Shown here piece after piece: positions 48,355 to 61,218 of a stretch of 64,000 nucleotides of DNA. A model generated the notes under the pieces. The model did not search any database, was not told the origin of the DNA, and saw only the letters and a list, made by a program, of their open reading frames with translations. Within the stretch, counting starts at the first letter, position 1. Every line of letters starts with the position of its first letter. The stretch comes from Oscarella lobularis (Eukaryota > Porifera > Homoscleromorpha > Homosclerophorida > Oscarellidae), in contig NC_089178.1 of assembly GCF_947507565.1 (NCBI RefSeq), forward strand, positions 496,001 through 560,000, given 5' to 3'. The position numbers and the translations under genes are program-made.

Positions 48355-51333
48355 GGCCCTCAACTTTATCTTCAATGCCTTAGAATCAAAGTTTAGGCCT
48401 TCAACTTTATCTTCAGGCCCTTAGAATCAAAGTCTAGGCCCTCAACTTTATCTTCAGGCCCTTAGAAAGAAGTTTAGGCCATCAACTTTATCTTCACGGC
48501 CTTAGAATCAAAGTTTAGTCTCTCAACTTTATCTTCAGGTCCTTAGAATCGGAGTTTAGGCCCTCAACTTTATCTTCAGGTCCTTAGAATCAAATTTTAG
48601 GCCCTCAACTTTATCTTCAGGCCCTTAGAATCAAAGTTTAGGCGTTCAACTTTATCATCAGGGCCCTAGAATCAAAGTTTAGGCACTCAACTTTATCTTC
48701 AGGTCCTTAGAATCAAAGTTTAGTCTCTCAACTTTATCTTCAGGTCCTTAGAATCAGAGTTTTGGCTCTTAGCTTTAACTTCAGATTCTTAGAATCAAAG
48801 TTTGGGCCTTCAAATTTCTCTTCAGGGCCTTAGAATCAAAGTTTTGGCCTTCAACTTTATCTTCAGGGCCTTAGAATCAAAGTCTAGGCCCTCAAGTTTA
48901 TCTTCAGGCCCTTAGAATAAAAGTTTAGGCCCTCAACTTTATCTTCAGGCTCTTAGAATCAAAGTTTAGGCCATCAACTTTATCTTCTGGTCCTTAGAAT
49001 CAAAGTCTAGGCCCTCAACTTTATCTTCAGGTCCTTGGAATCAGAGTTTTGGCCCTGAACTTTAACTTCAGACTTTTAGAATCAAAGTTTGGGCCTTCAA
49101 ATTTCTCTTCAGGGCCTTAGAATCAAAGTTTAGGCCTTCAAATTTCTCTTCAGGGCCTTAGAATGAAAGTTTAGGCCTTCAACTTTATCTTCAGGCCCTT
49201 AGAATCAAAGTTCAGGCCCTCAACTTTATCTTCAGGTCCTTAGAATCAAAGTTTAGTCCCTCAACTTTATCTTCAGGCCCTTAGAATCAAAGTTTAGGCG
49301 TTCAACTTTATCATCAGGGCCCTAGAATCAAAGTTTAGGCACTCAACTTTATCTTCAGGTCCTTAGAATAAAAGTTTAGGCCCTCAACTTATCTTCAGGC
49401 TCTTAGAATCAAAGTTTAGGCCATCAACTTTATCTTCAGGTCCTTAGAATCAAAATTTAGGCCCTCAACTTTATCTTCAGGTCCTTAGAATCAAAGTTTA
49501 GTCTCGCAACTTTATCTTCAGGTCCTTAGAATTAGAGTTTAGGCCCTCAACTTTATCTTTAGCTCCTTAGAATCAAAGTTTAGGCCTTAAACTTTATCTT
49601 CAGGGCCTTAGAATCAAAGTCTAGGCCCTCAACTTTATCTTCAGGTCCTTAGAATCAAAATTTAGGCCCTCAACTTTATCTTCAGGTCCTTAGAATCAAA
49701 GTTTAGTCTCGCAACTTTATCTTCAGGTCCTTAGAATCGGAGATTAGGCCCTCAACTTTATCTTCAGGCCCTTAGAATCAAAGTTTAGTCCCTCAACTTT
49801 ATCTTCATGGTCTTAGAATTAGAGTTTAGGCCCTCAACTTTATCTTTAGCTCCTTAGAATCAAAGTTTAGGCTCTCAACTTTATCTTCAGGTCCTTAGAA
49901 TCAAAGTTTAGTCTCTCAACTTTATCTTCATGTCCTTAGAATCGGAGTTTAGGCCCTCAACTTTATCTTCAGGCTCTTAGAATCAAAGTTTTGGCTCTGA
50001 ACTTTAACTTCAGACCCTTGGAATCAAAGTTTGGGCCTTCAAATTTCTCTTCAGGGCCTTAGAATCAAAGTTTTGGTCTTCAACTTTATCTTCAGGGTCT
50101 TAGAATCAAAGTCTAGGCCCTCAAGTTTATCTTCAGGGCCTTAGAATCAGAGTTTAGGCCCTCAACTTTATCTTCAGGCCCTTAGAATAAAAGTTTAGGC
50201 CCTCAACTTTATCTTCAGGCTCTTAGAATCAAAGTTTAGGCCATCAACTTTATCTTCAGGTCCTTAGAATCAAAGTCTAGGCCCTCAACTTTATCTTCAC
50301 GTCCTTAGAATCAGAGTTTTGGCCCTGAACTTTAACTTCAGACCCTTAGAATCAAAGTTTGGGCCTTCAAATTTCTCTTCAGGGCCTTAGAATCAAAGTT
50401 TAGGCCTTCAACTTTATCTTCAGGGCTTTAGAATCAAAGTCTAGGCCCTCAACTTTATCTTCAGGTCCTTAGAATCAAAATTTAGGCCCTCAACTTTATC
50501 TTCAGGTCCTTAGAATCAAAGTTTAGTCTCGCAACTTTATCTTCAGGTCCTTAGAATCGGAGATTAGGCCCTCAACTTTATCTTCAGGCCCTTAGAATCA
50601 AAGTTTAGTCCCTCAACTTTATCTTCAGGGTCTTAGAATTAGAGTTTAGGCCCTCAACTTTATCTTTAGCTCTTTAGAATCAAAGTTTAGGCTCTCAACT
50701 TTATCTTCAGATCCTTAGAATCAAAGTTTAGTCTCTCAACTTTATCTTCAGGTCCTTAGAATCGGAGTTTAGGCCCTCAACTTTATCTTCAGGCTCTTAG
50801 AATCAAAATTTAGGCCCTCAACTTTATCTTCAGGGCCTTAGAATCAGAGTTTAGGCCATCAACTTTATCTTCAGGTCCTTAGAATCAAAGTCTAGGCCCT
50901 CAACGTTATCTTCAGGTCCTTAGAATCAGAATTTTGGCTCTGAACTTTAACTTCAGACCCTTAGAATCAAAGTTTGGGCCTTCAAATTTCTCTTCAGGGC
51001 CTTAGAATCAAAGTTTTGGCCTTCAACTTTATCTTCAGGGCCTTAGAATCAAAGTCTAGGCCCTCAAGTTTATCTTCAGGGCCTTAGAATCAAAGTTTAG
51101 TCTCTCAACTTTATCTTCAGGTCCTTAGAATCAAAGTTTAGGACCTCAACTTTATCTTCAGGCCCTTAGAATCAAAGTTTAGGTCCTCAACTTTATCTTC
51201 AGGTCCTTAGAATGAAAGTTTAGGCCCTCAACTTTATCTTCAGGTCCTTAGAATCAAAGTTTAGGCCCTCAACTTTATCTTCAGGTCCTTAGAATGAAAG
51301 TTTAGGCTCTCAACTTTATCTTCAGGGCCTTAG
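48355..51333. repeat. S41 segment
   Basis: About 3 kb of 41-bp units. An about 800-bp series (CAAAATTTAGG, AGTCTCGC, GGAGATTAGG variants) occurs more than once. Confidence 0.95.
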
Positions 51334-52985
51334 CTAGCCCGTGTAAGTTCGCTGTAATTTATTACAGGAGAGACCCGTTGGCTAACCCCGTGTAATTTCG
51401 CTGTAATTTATTATTAGGATAGACCCGTTGTCTAGCCCCTCTAATTTCGCTGTAATTTATTCCAGGAGAGACCCGTTGGCTAGCCCCCTGTAATTTGGCT
51501 GTAACTTTTTACAGGAGAGACCCATTGGCTAGCCCCTATAAATTCGCTGTAATTTATTACAGGAGATACCCGTTAGCTAGCCTCTGTAATTTCGCTGTAA
51601 TCTATTACAGGAGAGACCCGTTGGCTAACCCCCTGTAATTTCGCTGTAGTTTATTACAGGAGAGACCCGTTGGCTAGCCCCCTGTAAATTCGCCATAATT
51701 TATTACAGGAGATACCCGTTTGCTAACCCCCTGTAATTTCGCCATAATTTATTACACGAGAGACCCGTTGGCTAACCCCCTGTAATTTCGCTGTAATTTA
51801 TTACAGAAGAGACCCGTTGGCTAGCCCCTGTAAATTCGCTGTAATTTATTGCAGGAGAGACCCGTTGGCTAGCCCCCTGTAACTTCGCTGTAATTTATTA
51901 CAGGAGATACCCTTTGGCTAGCCCCAGTAATTTCGCTGTAATTTATTACAGGAGAGACCCGTTTGCTAACCCCCTGTAAATTCGCTGTAATTTATTACAG
52001 GAGATACCCGTTTACTAACCCCCTGTAAATTCGCTGTAATTTATTACAGGAGAGACCCTTTGGCTAACCCCCTGTAAATTCGCTGTAATTTATTACAGGA
52101 GATACCCGTTGGCTAACCCCCTGTAAATTCGCTGTAATTTATTACATGAGATACCCGTTTACTAACCCCCTGTAAATTCGCTGTAATCTTTTACAGGAGA
52201 GACCCTTTGGCTAGCCCCAGTAATTTCGCTGTAATTTATTAGAGGAGAGACCCGTTTGCTAACCCCCTGTAAATTCGCTGTAATTTATTACAGGAGATAC
52301 CCGTTTACTAACCCCCTGTAAATTCGCTGTAATCTTTTACAGGAGAGACCCTTTGGCTAGCCCCAGTAATTTCGCTGTAATTTATTACAGGAGAGACCCG
52401 TTTGCTAACCCCTTGTAATTTCGCTGTAATTTATTACAGGAGAGACCCGTTTACTAACCCCCTGTAAATTCGCTGTAATTTATTACAGGAGAGACCCGTT
52501 GGCTAGCCCCTGTAATTTCGCTGTAGTTTATTACAGCAGAGACCCGTTGGCTAGCCTCTTTAATTTGGCTGTAATTTATTACAGGAGAGACCCGTTGGCT
52601 AACCCCCTGTTAATTCGCTGTAATTTATTACAGGAGAGACCCGTTGGCTAACCTTCTGTAATTTCGCTGTAATTTATTACAGGAGAGACCCGTTGGCTAG
52701 CCTCCTGTAATTTCGCTGTAGTTTATTACAGAAGAGACCCTTTGGCTAGCCCCTGTAATTTCGCTGTAATTTATTACAGGAGAGACCCTTTGGCTAGCCC
52801 CTGTACTTTCGCTGTAGTTTATTACAGGAGAGACCCGTTGGCTAACCCCCTGTAATTTCGCTGTAGTTTATTACAGGAGAGACCCTTTGGCTAGCCCCTG
52901 TAATTTCGCTGTAATTTATTACAGGAGAGACCCTTTGGCTAACCCCTGTAATTTCGCTGTAATTTATTACAGGAGAGACCCGTTG
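51334..52985. repeat. S48 segment
   Basis: Starts a run of composite repeats. The same opening units recur at 53466, 55346, 57477 and 58392. Confidence 0.95.
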
Positions 52986-53465
52986 GGCCCTCAACTTTAT
53001 CTTCACGTCCTTAGAATCAGAGTTTAGGCCCTCTACTTTATCTTCAGGTCCTTAGAATCAAAGTTTAGTCTCTCAACTTTATCTTCAGGTCCTTAGAATC
53101 GGAGTTTAGGCCCTCAACTTTATCTTCAGGCTCTTAGAATCAAAGTTTTGGCTCTGAACTTTAACTTCAGACCCTTAGAATCAAAGTTTGGGCCTTCAAA
53201 TTTCTCTTCAGGGCCTTAGAATCAAAGTTTAGTCTCTCAACTTTATCTTCAGGTCCTTAGAATCAAAGTTTAGGACCTCAACTTTATCTTCAGGCCCTTA
53301 GAATCAAAGTTTAGGTCCTCAACTTTATCTTCAGGTCCTTAGAATGAAAGTTTAGGCCCTCAACTTTATCTTCAGGTCCTTAGAATCAAAGTTTAGGCCC
53401 TCAACTTTATCTTCAGGTCCTTAGAATGAAAGTTTAGGCTCTCAACTTTATCTTCAGGGCCTTAG
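52986..53465. repeat. S41 segment
   Basis: 480 bp; essentially identical to 57912-58391. Confidence 0.95.
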
Positions 53466-54581
53466 CTAGCCCGTGTAAGTTCGCTGTAATTTATTACAGG
53501 AGAGACCCGTTGGCTAACCCCGTGTAATTTCGCTGTAATTTATTATTAGGATAGACCCGTTGTCTAGCCCCTCTAATTTCGCTGTAATTTATTCCAGGAG
53601 AGACCCGTTGGCTAGCCCCCTGTAATTTGGCTGTAACTTTTTACAGGAGAGACCCATTGGCTAGCCCCTATAAATTCGCTGTAATTTATTACAGGAGATA
53701 CCCGTTAGCTAGCCTCTGTAATTTCGCTGTAATCTATTACAGGAGAGACCCGTTGGCTAACCCCCTGTAATTTCGCTGTAGTTTATTACAGGAGAGACCC
53801 GTTGGCTAGCCCCCTGTAAATTCGCCATAATTTATTACAGGAGATACCCGTTTGCTAACCCCCTGTAATTTCGCCATAATTTATTACACGAGAGACCCGT
53901 TGGCTAACCCCCTGTAATTTCGCTGTAGTTTATTACAGGAGAGACCCGTTGGCTAGCCCCCTGTAAATTCGCCATAATTTATTACAGGAGATACCCGTTT
54001 GCTAACCCCCTGTAATTTCGCCATAATTTATTACACGAGAGACCCGTTGGCTAACCCCCTGTAATTTCGTTGTAATTTATTACAGAAGAGACCCGTTGGC
54101 TAGCCCCTGTAAATTCGCTGTAATTTATTGCAGGAGAGACCCGTTGGCTAGCCCCCTGTAACTTCGCTGTAATTTATTACAGGAGATACCCTTTGGCTAG
54201 CCCCAGTAATTTCGCTGTAATTTATTACAGGAGAGACCCGTTGGCTAGCCTCTTTCATTTGGCTGTAATTTATTACAGGAGAGACCCGTTGGCTAACCCC
54301 CTGTTAATTCGCTGTAATTTATTACAGGAGAGACCCGTTGGCTAGCCTCCTGTAATTTCGCTGTAGTTTATTACAGGAGAGACCCTTTGGCTAGCCCCTG
54401 TAATTTCGCTGTAATTTATTACAGGAGAGACCCTTTGGCTAGCCTCTGTACTTTCGCTGTAGTTTATTACAGGAGAGACCCTTTGGGTAGCCCCTGTAAT
54501 TTCGCTGTACTTTATTACAGGAGAGACCCTTTGGCTAGCCCCTGTAATTTCACTGTAATTTATTACAGGAGAGACCCGTTG
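53466..54581. repeat. S48 segment
   Basis: Contains a local duplication of about five units (GCCATAATTTATTACACG phrases near 53870 and 54020). Confidence 0.95.
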
Positions 54582-55345
54582 GGCCCTCAACTTTATCTTC
54601 AATGCCTTAGAATCAAAGTTTAAGCCTTCAACTTTATCTTCAGGGCCTTAGAATCAAAGTCTAGACCCTCAACTTTATCTTCAGGGCCTTAGAATCAGAG
54701 TTTAGGCCCTCGACTTTATCTTCAGGCCCTTAGAATCAAAGTCTAGGCCCTCATCTTTATCTTCAGGCCCTTACAAAGAAGTTTAGGCCCTCAACTTTAT
54801 CTTCAGGCCCTTAGAAAGAAGTTTAGGCCATCAACTTTATCTTCACGGCCTTAGAATCAAAGTCTAGGCCCTCATCTTTATCTTCAGGCCCTTACAAAGA
54901 AGTTTAGGCCCTCAACTTTATCTTCAGGCTCTTAGAATCAAAGTTTAGGCCATCAACTTTATCTTCAGGTCCTTAGAATCAAAGTCTAGGCCCTCAACGT
55001 TATCTTCAGGTCCTTAGAATCAGAATTTTGGCTCTGAACTTTAACTTCAGACCCTTAGAATCAAAGTTTGGGCCTTCAAATTTCTCTTCAGGGCCTTAGA
55101 ATCAAAGTTTTGGCCTTCAACTTTATCTTCAGGGCCTTAGAATCTAAGTTTAGGACCTCAACTTTATCTTCAGGCCCTTAGAATCAAAGTTTAGGTCCTC
55201 AACTTTATCTTCAGGTCCTTAGAATGAAAGTTTAGGCCCTCAACTTTATCTTCAGGTCCTTAGAATCAAAGTTTAGGCCCTCAACTTTATCTTCAGGTCC
55301 TTAGAATGAAAGTTTAGGCTCTCAACTTTATCTTCAGGGCCTTAG
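54582..55345. repeat. S41 segment
   Basis: Similar to 56220-57476 and 59409-60050 at its start (AAGCCTTCAAC variant). Confidence 0.95.
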
Positions 55346-56219
55346 CTAGCCCGTGTAAGTTCGCTGTAATTTATTACAGGAGAGACCCGTTGGCTAACCC
55401 CGTGTAATTTCGCTGTAATTTATTATTAGGATAGACCCGTTGTCTAGCCCCTCTAATTTCGCTGTAATTTATTCCAGGAGAGACCCGTTGGCTAGCCCCC
55501 TGTAATTTGGCTGTAACTTTTTACAGGAGAGACCCATTGGCTAGCCCCTATAAATTCGCTTTAATTTATTACAGGAGATACCCGTTAGCTAGCCTCTGTA
55601 ATTTCGCTGTAATCTATTACAGGAGAGACCCGTTGGCTAACCCCCTGTAATTTCGCTGTAGTTTATTACAGGAGAGACCCGTTGGCTAGCCCCCTGTAAA
55701 TTCGCCATAATTTATTACAGGAGATACCCGTTTGCTAACCCCCTGTAATTTCGCCATAATTTATTACACGAGAGACCCGTTGGCTAACCCCCTGTAATTT
55801 CGCTGTAATTTATTACAGAAGAGACCCGTTGGCTAGCCCCTGTAAATTCGCTGTAATTTATTGCAGGAGAGACCCGTTGGCTAGCCCCCTGTAACTTCGC
55901 TGTAATTTATTACAGGAGATACCCTTTGGCTAGCCCCAGTAATTTCGCTGTAATTTATTACAGGAGAGACCCGTTTGCTAACCCCCTGTAAATTCGCTGT
56001 AATTTATTACAGGAGATACCCGTTTACTAACCCCCTGTAAATTCGCTGTAGTTTATTACAGGAGAGACCCGTTGCCTAACCCCCTGTAATTTCGCTGTAG
56101 TTTATTACAGGAGAGACCCTTTGGCTAGCCCCTGTAATTTCGCTGTAATTTATTACAGGAGAGACCCTTTGGCTAACCCCTGTAATTTCGCTGTAATTTA
56201 TTACAGGAGAGACCCGTTT
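55346..56219. repeat. S48 segment
   Basis: Ends at a variant junction CCGTTT/GGCCCTC instead of CCGTTGG/GGCCCTC. Confidence 0.95.
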
Positions 56220-57476
56220 GGCCCTCAACTTTATCTTCAATGCCTTAGAATCAAAGTTTAAGCCTTCAACTTTATCTTCAGGGCCTTAGAATCAAAGTCT
56301 AGGCCCTCAACTTTATCTTCAGGGCCTTAGAATCAGAGTTTAGGCCCTCGACTTTATCTTCAGGCCCTTAGAATCAAAGTCTAGGCCCTCATCTTTATCT
56401 TCAGGCCCTTACAAAGAAGTTTAGGCCCTCAACTTTATCTTCAGGCTCTTAGAATCAAAGTTTAGGCCATCAACTTTATCTTCAGGTCCTTAGAATCAAA
56501 GTCTAGGCCCTCAACGTTATCTTCAGGTCCTTAGAATCAGAATTTTGGCTCTGAACTTTAACTTCAGACCCTTAGAATCAAAGTTTGGGCCTTCAAATTT
56601 CTCTTCAGGGCCTTAGAATCAAAGTTTTGGCCTTCAACTTTATCTGCAGGGCCTTAGAATCAAAGTCTAGGCCCTCAAGTTTATCTTCAGGGCCTTAGAA
56701 TCAAAGTTTAGTCTCTCAACTTTATCTTCAGGTCCTTAGAATCAAAGTTTAGGACCTCAACTTTATCTTCAGGCCCTTAGAATCAAAGTTTAGGTCCTCA
56801 ACTTTATCTTCAGGTCCTTAGAATGAAAGTTTAGGCCCTCAACTTTATCTTCAGGTCCTTAGAATCAAAGTTTAGGCCATCAACTTTATCTTCAGGTCCT
56901 TAGAATCAAAGTCTAGGCCCTCATCTTTATCTTCAGGCCCTTACAAAGAAGTTTAGGCCCTCAACTTTATCTTCAGGCTCTTAGAATCAAAGTTTAGGCC
57001 ATCAACTTTATCTTCAGGTCCTTAGAATCAAAGTCTAGGCCCTCAACGTTATCTTCAGGTCCTTAGAATCAGAATTTTGGCTCTGAACTTTAACTTCAGA
57101 CCCTTAGAATCAAAGTTTGGGCCTTCAAATTTCTCTTCAGGGCCTTAGAATCAAAGTTTTGGCCTTCAACTTTATCTGCAGGGCCTTAGAATCAAAGTCT
57201 AGGCCCTCAAGTTTATCTTCAGGGCCTTAGAATCAAAGTTTAGTCTCTCAACTTTATCTTCAGGTCCTTAGAATCAAAGTTTAGGACCTCAACTTTATCT
57301 TCAGGCCCTTAGAATCAAAGTTTAGGTCCTCAACTTTATCTTCAGGTCCTTAGAATGAAAGTTTAGGCCCTCAACTTTATCTTCAGGTCCTTAGAATCAA
57401 AGTTTAGGCCCTCAACTTTATCTTCAGGTCCTTAGAATGAAAGTTTAGGCTCTCAACTTTATCTTCAGGGCCTTAG
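56220..57476. repeat. S41 segment
   Basis: Contains an internal tandem duplication of about 540 bp (the CTCATCTTTATC, TTACAAAGAAG series near 56390 and 56930). Confidence 0.95.
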
Positions 57477-57911
57477 CTAGCCCGTGTAAGTTCGCTGTAA
57501 TTTATTACAGGAGAGACCCGTTGGCTAACCCCGTGTAATTTCGCTGTAATTTATTATTAGGATAGACCCGTTGTCTAGCCCCTCTAATTTCGCTGTAATT
57601 TATTCCAGGAGAGACCCGTTGGCTAGCCCCCTGTAATTTGGCTGTAACTTTTTACAGGAGAGACCCATTGGCTAGCCCCTATAAATTCGCTGTAATTTAT
57701 TACAGGAGATACCCGTTAGCTAGCCTCTGTAATTTCGCTGTAATCTATTACAGGAGAGACCCGTTGGCTAACCCCCTGTAATTTCGCTGTAGTTTATTAC
57801 AGGAGAGACTTTTTGGCTAGCCCCTGTAATTTCGCTGTAATTTATTACAGGAGAGACCCTTTGGCTAACCCCTGTAATTTCGCTGTAATTTATTACAGGA
57901 GAGACCCGTTG
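57477..57911. repeat. S48 segment
   Basis: Nine units, the shortest form of the composite. Confidence 0.95.
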
Positions 57912-58391
57912 GGCCCTCAACTTTATCTTCACGTCCTTAGAATCAGAGTTTAGGCCCTCTACTTTATCTTCAGGTCCTTAGAATCAAAGTTTAGTCTCTC
58001 AACTTTATCTTCAGGTCCTTAGAATCGGAGTTTAGGCCCTCAACTTTATCTTCAGGCTCTTAGAATCAAAGTTTTGGCTCTGAACTTTAACTTCAGACCC
58101 TTAGAATCAAAGTTTGGGTCTTCAAATTTCTCTTCAGGGCCTTAGAATCAAAGTTTAGTCTCTCAACTTTATCTTCAGGTCCTTAGAATCAAAGTTTAGG
58201 ACCTCAACTTTATCTTCAGGCCCTTAGAATCAAAGTTTAGGTCCTCAACTTTATCTTCAGGTCCTTAGAATGAAAGTTTAGACCCTCAACTTTATCTTCA
58301 GGTCCTTAGAATCAAAGTTTAGGCCCTCAACTTTATCTTCAGGTCCTTAGAATGAAAGTTTAGGCTCTCAACTTTATCTTCAGGGCCTTAG
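57912..58391. repeat. S41 segment
   Basis: Second copy of the 480-bp segment at 52986. Confidence 0.95.
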
Positions 58392-59408
58392 CTAGCCCGT
58401 GTAAGTTCGCTGTAATTTATTACAGGAGAGACCCGTTGGCTAACCCCGTGTAATTTCGCTGTAATTTATTATTAGGATAGACCCGTTGTCTAGCCCCTCT
58501 AATTTCGCTGTAATTTATTCCAGGAGAGACCCGTTGGCTAGCCCCCTGTAATTTGGCTGTAACTTTTTACAGGAGAGACCCATTGGCTAGCCCCTATAAA
58601 TTCGCTGTAATTTATTACAGGAGATACCCGTTAGCTAGCCTCTGTAATTTCGCTGTAATCTATTACAGGAGAGACCCGTTGGCTAACCCCCTGTAATTTC
58701 GCTGTAGTTTATTACAGGAGAGACCCGTTGGCTAGCCCCCTGTAAATTCGCCATAATTTATTACAGGAGATACCCGTTTGCTAACCCCCTGTAATTTCGC
58801 CATAATTTATTACACGAGAGACCCGTTGGCTAACCCCCTGTAATTTCGCTGTAATTTATTACAGAAGAGACCCGTTGGCTAGCCCCTGTAAATTCGCTGT
58901 AATTTATTGCAGGAGATACCCTTTGGCTAGCCCCAGTAATTTCGCTGTAATTTATTACAGGAGAGACCCGTTGGCTAGCCTCTTTAATTTGGCTGTAATT
59001 TATTACAGGAGAGACCCGTTGGCTAACCCCCTGTTAATTCGCTGTAATTTATTACAGGAGAGACCCGTTGGCTAGCCTCCTGTAATTTCGCTGTAGTTTA
59101 TTACAGGAGAGACCCTTTGGCTAGCCCCTGTAATTTCGCTGTAATTTATTACAGGAGAGACCCTTTGGCTAGCCTCTGTACTTTCGCTGTAGTTTATTAC
59201 AGGAGAGACCCGTTGGCTAACCCCCTGTAATTTCGCTGTAGTTTATTACAGGAGAGACCCTTTGGCTAGCCCCTGTAATTTCGCTGTAATTTATTACAGG
59301 AGAGACCCTTTGGCTAGCCCCTGTAATTTCGCTGTAATTTATTACAGGAGAGACCCTTTGGCTAACCCCTGTAATTTCGCTGTAATTTATTACAGGAGAG
59401 ACCCGTTG
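58392..59408. repeat. S48 segment
   Basis: Close in unit order to 53466-54581 without its local duplication. Confidence 0.95.
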
Positions 59409-60049
59409 GGCCCTCAACTTTATCTTTAATGCCTTAGAATCAAAGTTTAAGCCTTCAACTTTATCTTCAGGGCCTTAGAATCAAAGTCTAGGCCCTCAAC
59501 TTTATCTTCAGGGCCTTAGAATCAGAGTTTAGGCCCTCGACTTTATCTTCAGGCCCTTAGAATCAAAGTCTAGGCCCTCATCTTTATCTTCAGGCCCTTA
59601 CAAAGAAGTTTAGGCCCTCAACTTTATCTTCAGGCTCTTAGAATCAAAGTTTAGGCCATCAACTTTATCTTCAGGTCTTTAGAATCAAAGTCTAGGCCCT
59701 CAACTTTATCTTCAGGTCTTTAGAATCAGAGTTTTGGCTCTGAACTTTAACTTCAGACCCTTAGAATCAAAGTTTGGGCCTTCAAATTTCTCTTCAGGGC
59801 CTTAGAATCAAAGTTTTGGCCTTCAACTTTATCTTCAGGGCCTTAGAATCAAAGTCTAGGCCCTCAAGTTTATCTTCAGTCCCTTAGAATCAGAGTTTAG
59901 GCCCTCAACTTTATCTTCAGGCCCTTAGAATAAAAATTTAGGCCCTCAACTTTATCTTCAGGCCCTTAGAATAAAAGTTTAGGCCCTCAACTTTATCTTC
60001 AGGTCCTTAGAATCAAAGTCTATGCCCTCAACTTTATCTTCAGGTCTTT
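59409..60049. repeat. S41 segment leading into the 9-bp array
   Basis: Second half matches 20690-21107 closely. Confidence 0.95.
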
Positions 60050-60093
60050 TGTAGCCGTTGTGGTAGTTGTTGTAGTTGTAGCCGTTGTAGTTT
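60050..60093. repeat. 9-bp array, short
   Basis: Same 9-bp entry as at 21108 and 39571. Confidence 0.85.
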
Positions 60094-60966
60094 CTTGCCG
60101 GAATATATACACCGCTTGCAGGAATATATACACCGCCTGCCGGAATGTATACACCGCTTGCCGGCGGAGTACGTACACGCCTGCCGGAATATATACACCG
60201 CCTGCCGGATTATATACACCGCCTGCCGGCGGAGTACGTACACCGCTTGCCGGAATACATACACCGCCTGCCGGAATATATACACCGCTTGCCGGCGGAG
60301 TACGTACACGCCTGCCGGTATATATACACCGTTTTCCGGCGGAGTACGTACACTGCCTTCCGGAATATATACACCGCTTTCCGGAATATATACACCGCCT
60401 GCCTGCGGAGTACGTACACCGCCTGCCGGAATATATACACCGCCTGCCGGAATATATACACCGCCTGCCGGAATATATACACCGCCTGCCGGCGGAGTAC
60501 GTACACGCTTGCCGGAATATCTACACCGCTTACCGGCGGAGTACGTACACGCCTGCCGGAATATATACACCGCCTGCCGGAATATATACACCGCCTGCCG
60601 GAATATATACACCGCCTTCCGGCGGAGTACGTACACGCTTGCCGGAATATCTACACCGCTTGCTGGCGGAGTACGTACACGCCTGCCGGAATATATACAC
60701 CGCTTGCCGGCGGAGTACGTTCACGCCTGCCGGAATATCTACACTGCTTGCCGGCGGAGTACGTTCACGCCTGCCGGAATATATAAACCGCTTGCCGGCG
60801 GAGTACGTACACGCCTGCCGGAATATATACACCGCTTGCCGGCGGAGTACGTACACGCCTGCCGGTATATATACACCGCCTGCCCGCGGAGTATGTACAC
60901 CGCCTCCGTAATATATACACTGCCTTTCGGCAAAGTACGTACACTGCCTTCCGGAATATATACACC
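60094..60966. repeat. CG21 satellite
   Basis: Longer version of 21151-21718, with the same CCTCCGTAATATATACACTG exit units. Confidence 0.95.
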
Positions 60967-61218
60967 GTTGTAGCCGTTGTAGTCGTTGTAGTCGTTGTAG
61001 CCGTTGTAGTCGTTGTAGCCGTTGTACCTTTGTAGCCGTTGTAGTCGTTGTAGCCGTTGCAGTCATTGTAGTCATTGTAGCCGTTGTAGTCGTTGTAGTA
61101 GTTGTACCTTTGTAGCCGTTGTAGTCGTTGTAGTCGTTGTAGCCGTTGTAGTGGTTGTAGCCTTTGTAGCCTTTGTAGCCGTTGTGGTAGTTGTTGTAGT
61201 TGTAGCCGTTGTAGTTTC
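60967..61218. repeat. 9-bp (GTAGYCGTT) array, long
   Basis: Shorter by about 90 bp than 21719-22059. Confidence 0.95.

Noticed and set aside
13097..60049. S48 and S41 considered as a CRISPR array
   Set aside because: Units are head-to-tail without unique spacers, no cas genes exist, and the neighbouring gene is an intron-rich eukaryotic one.
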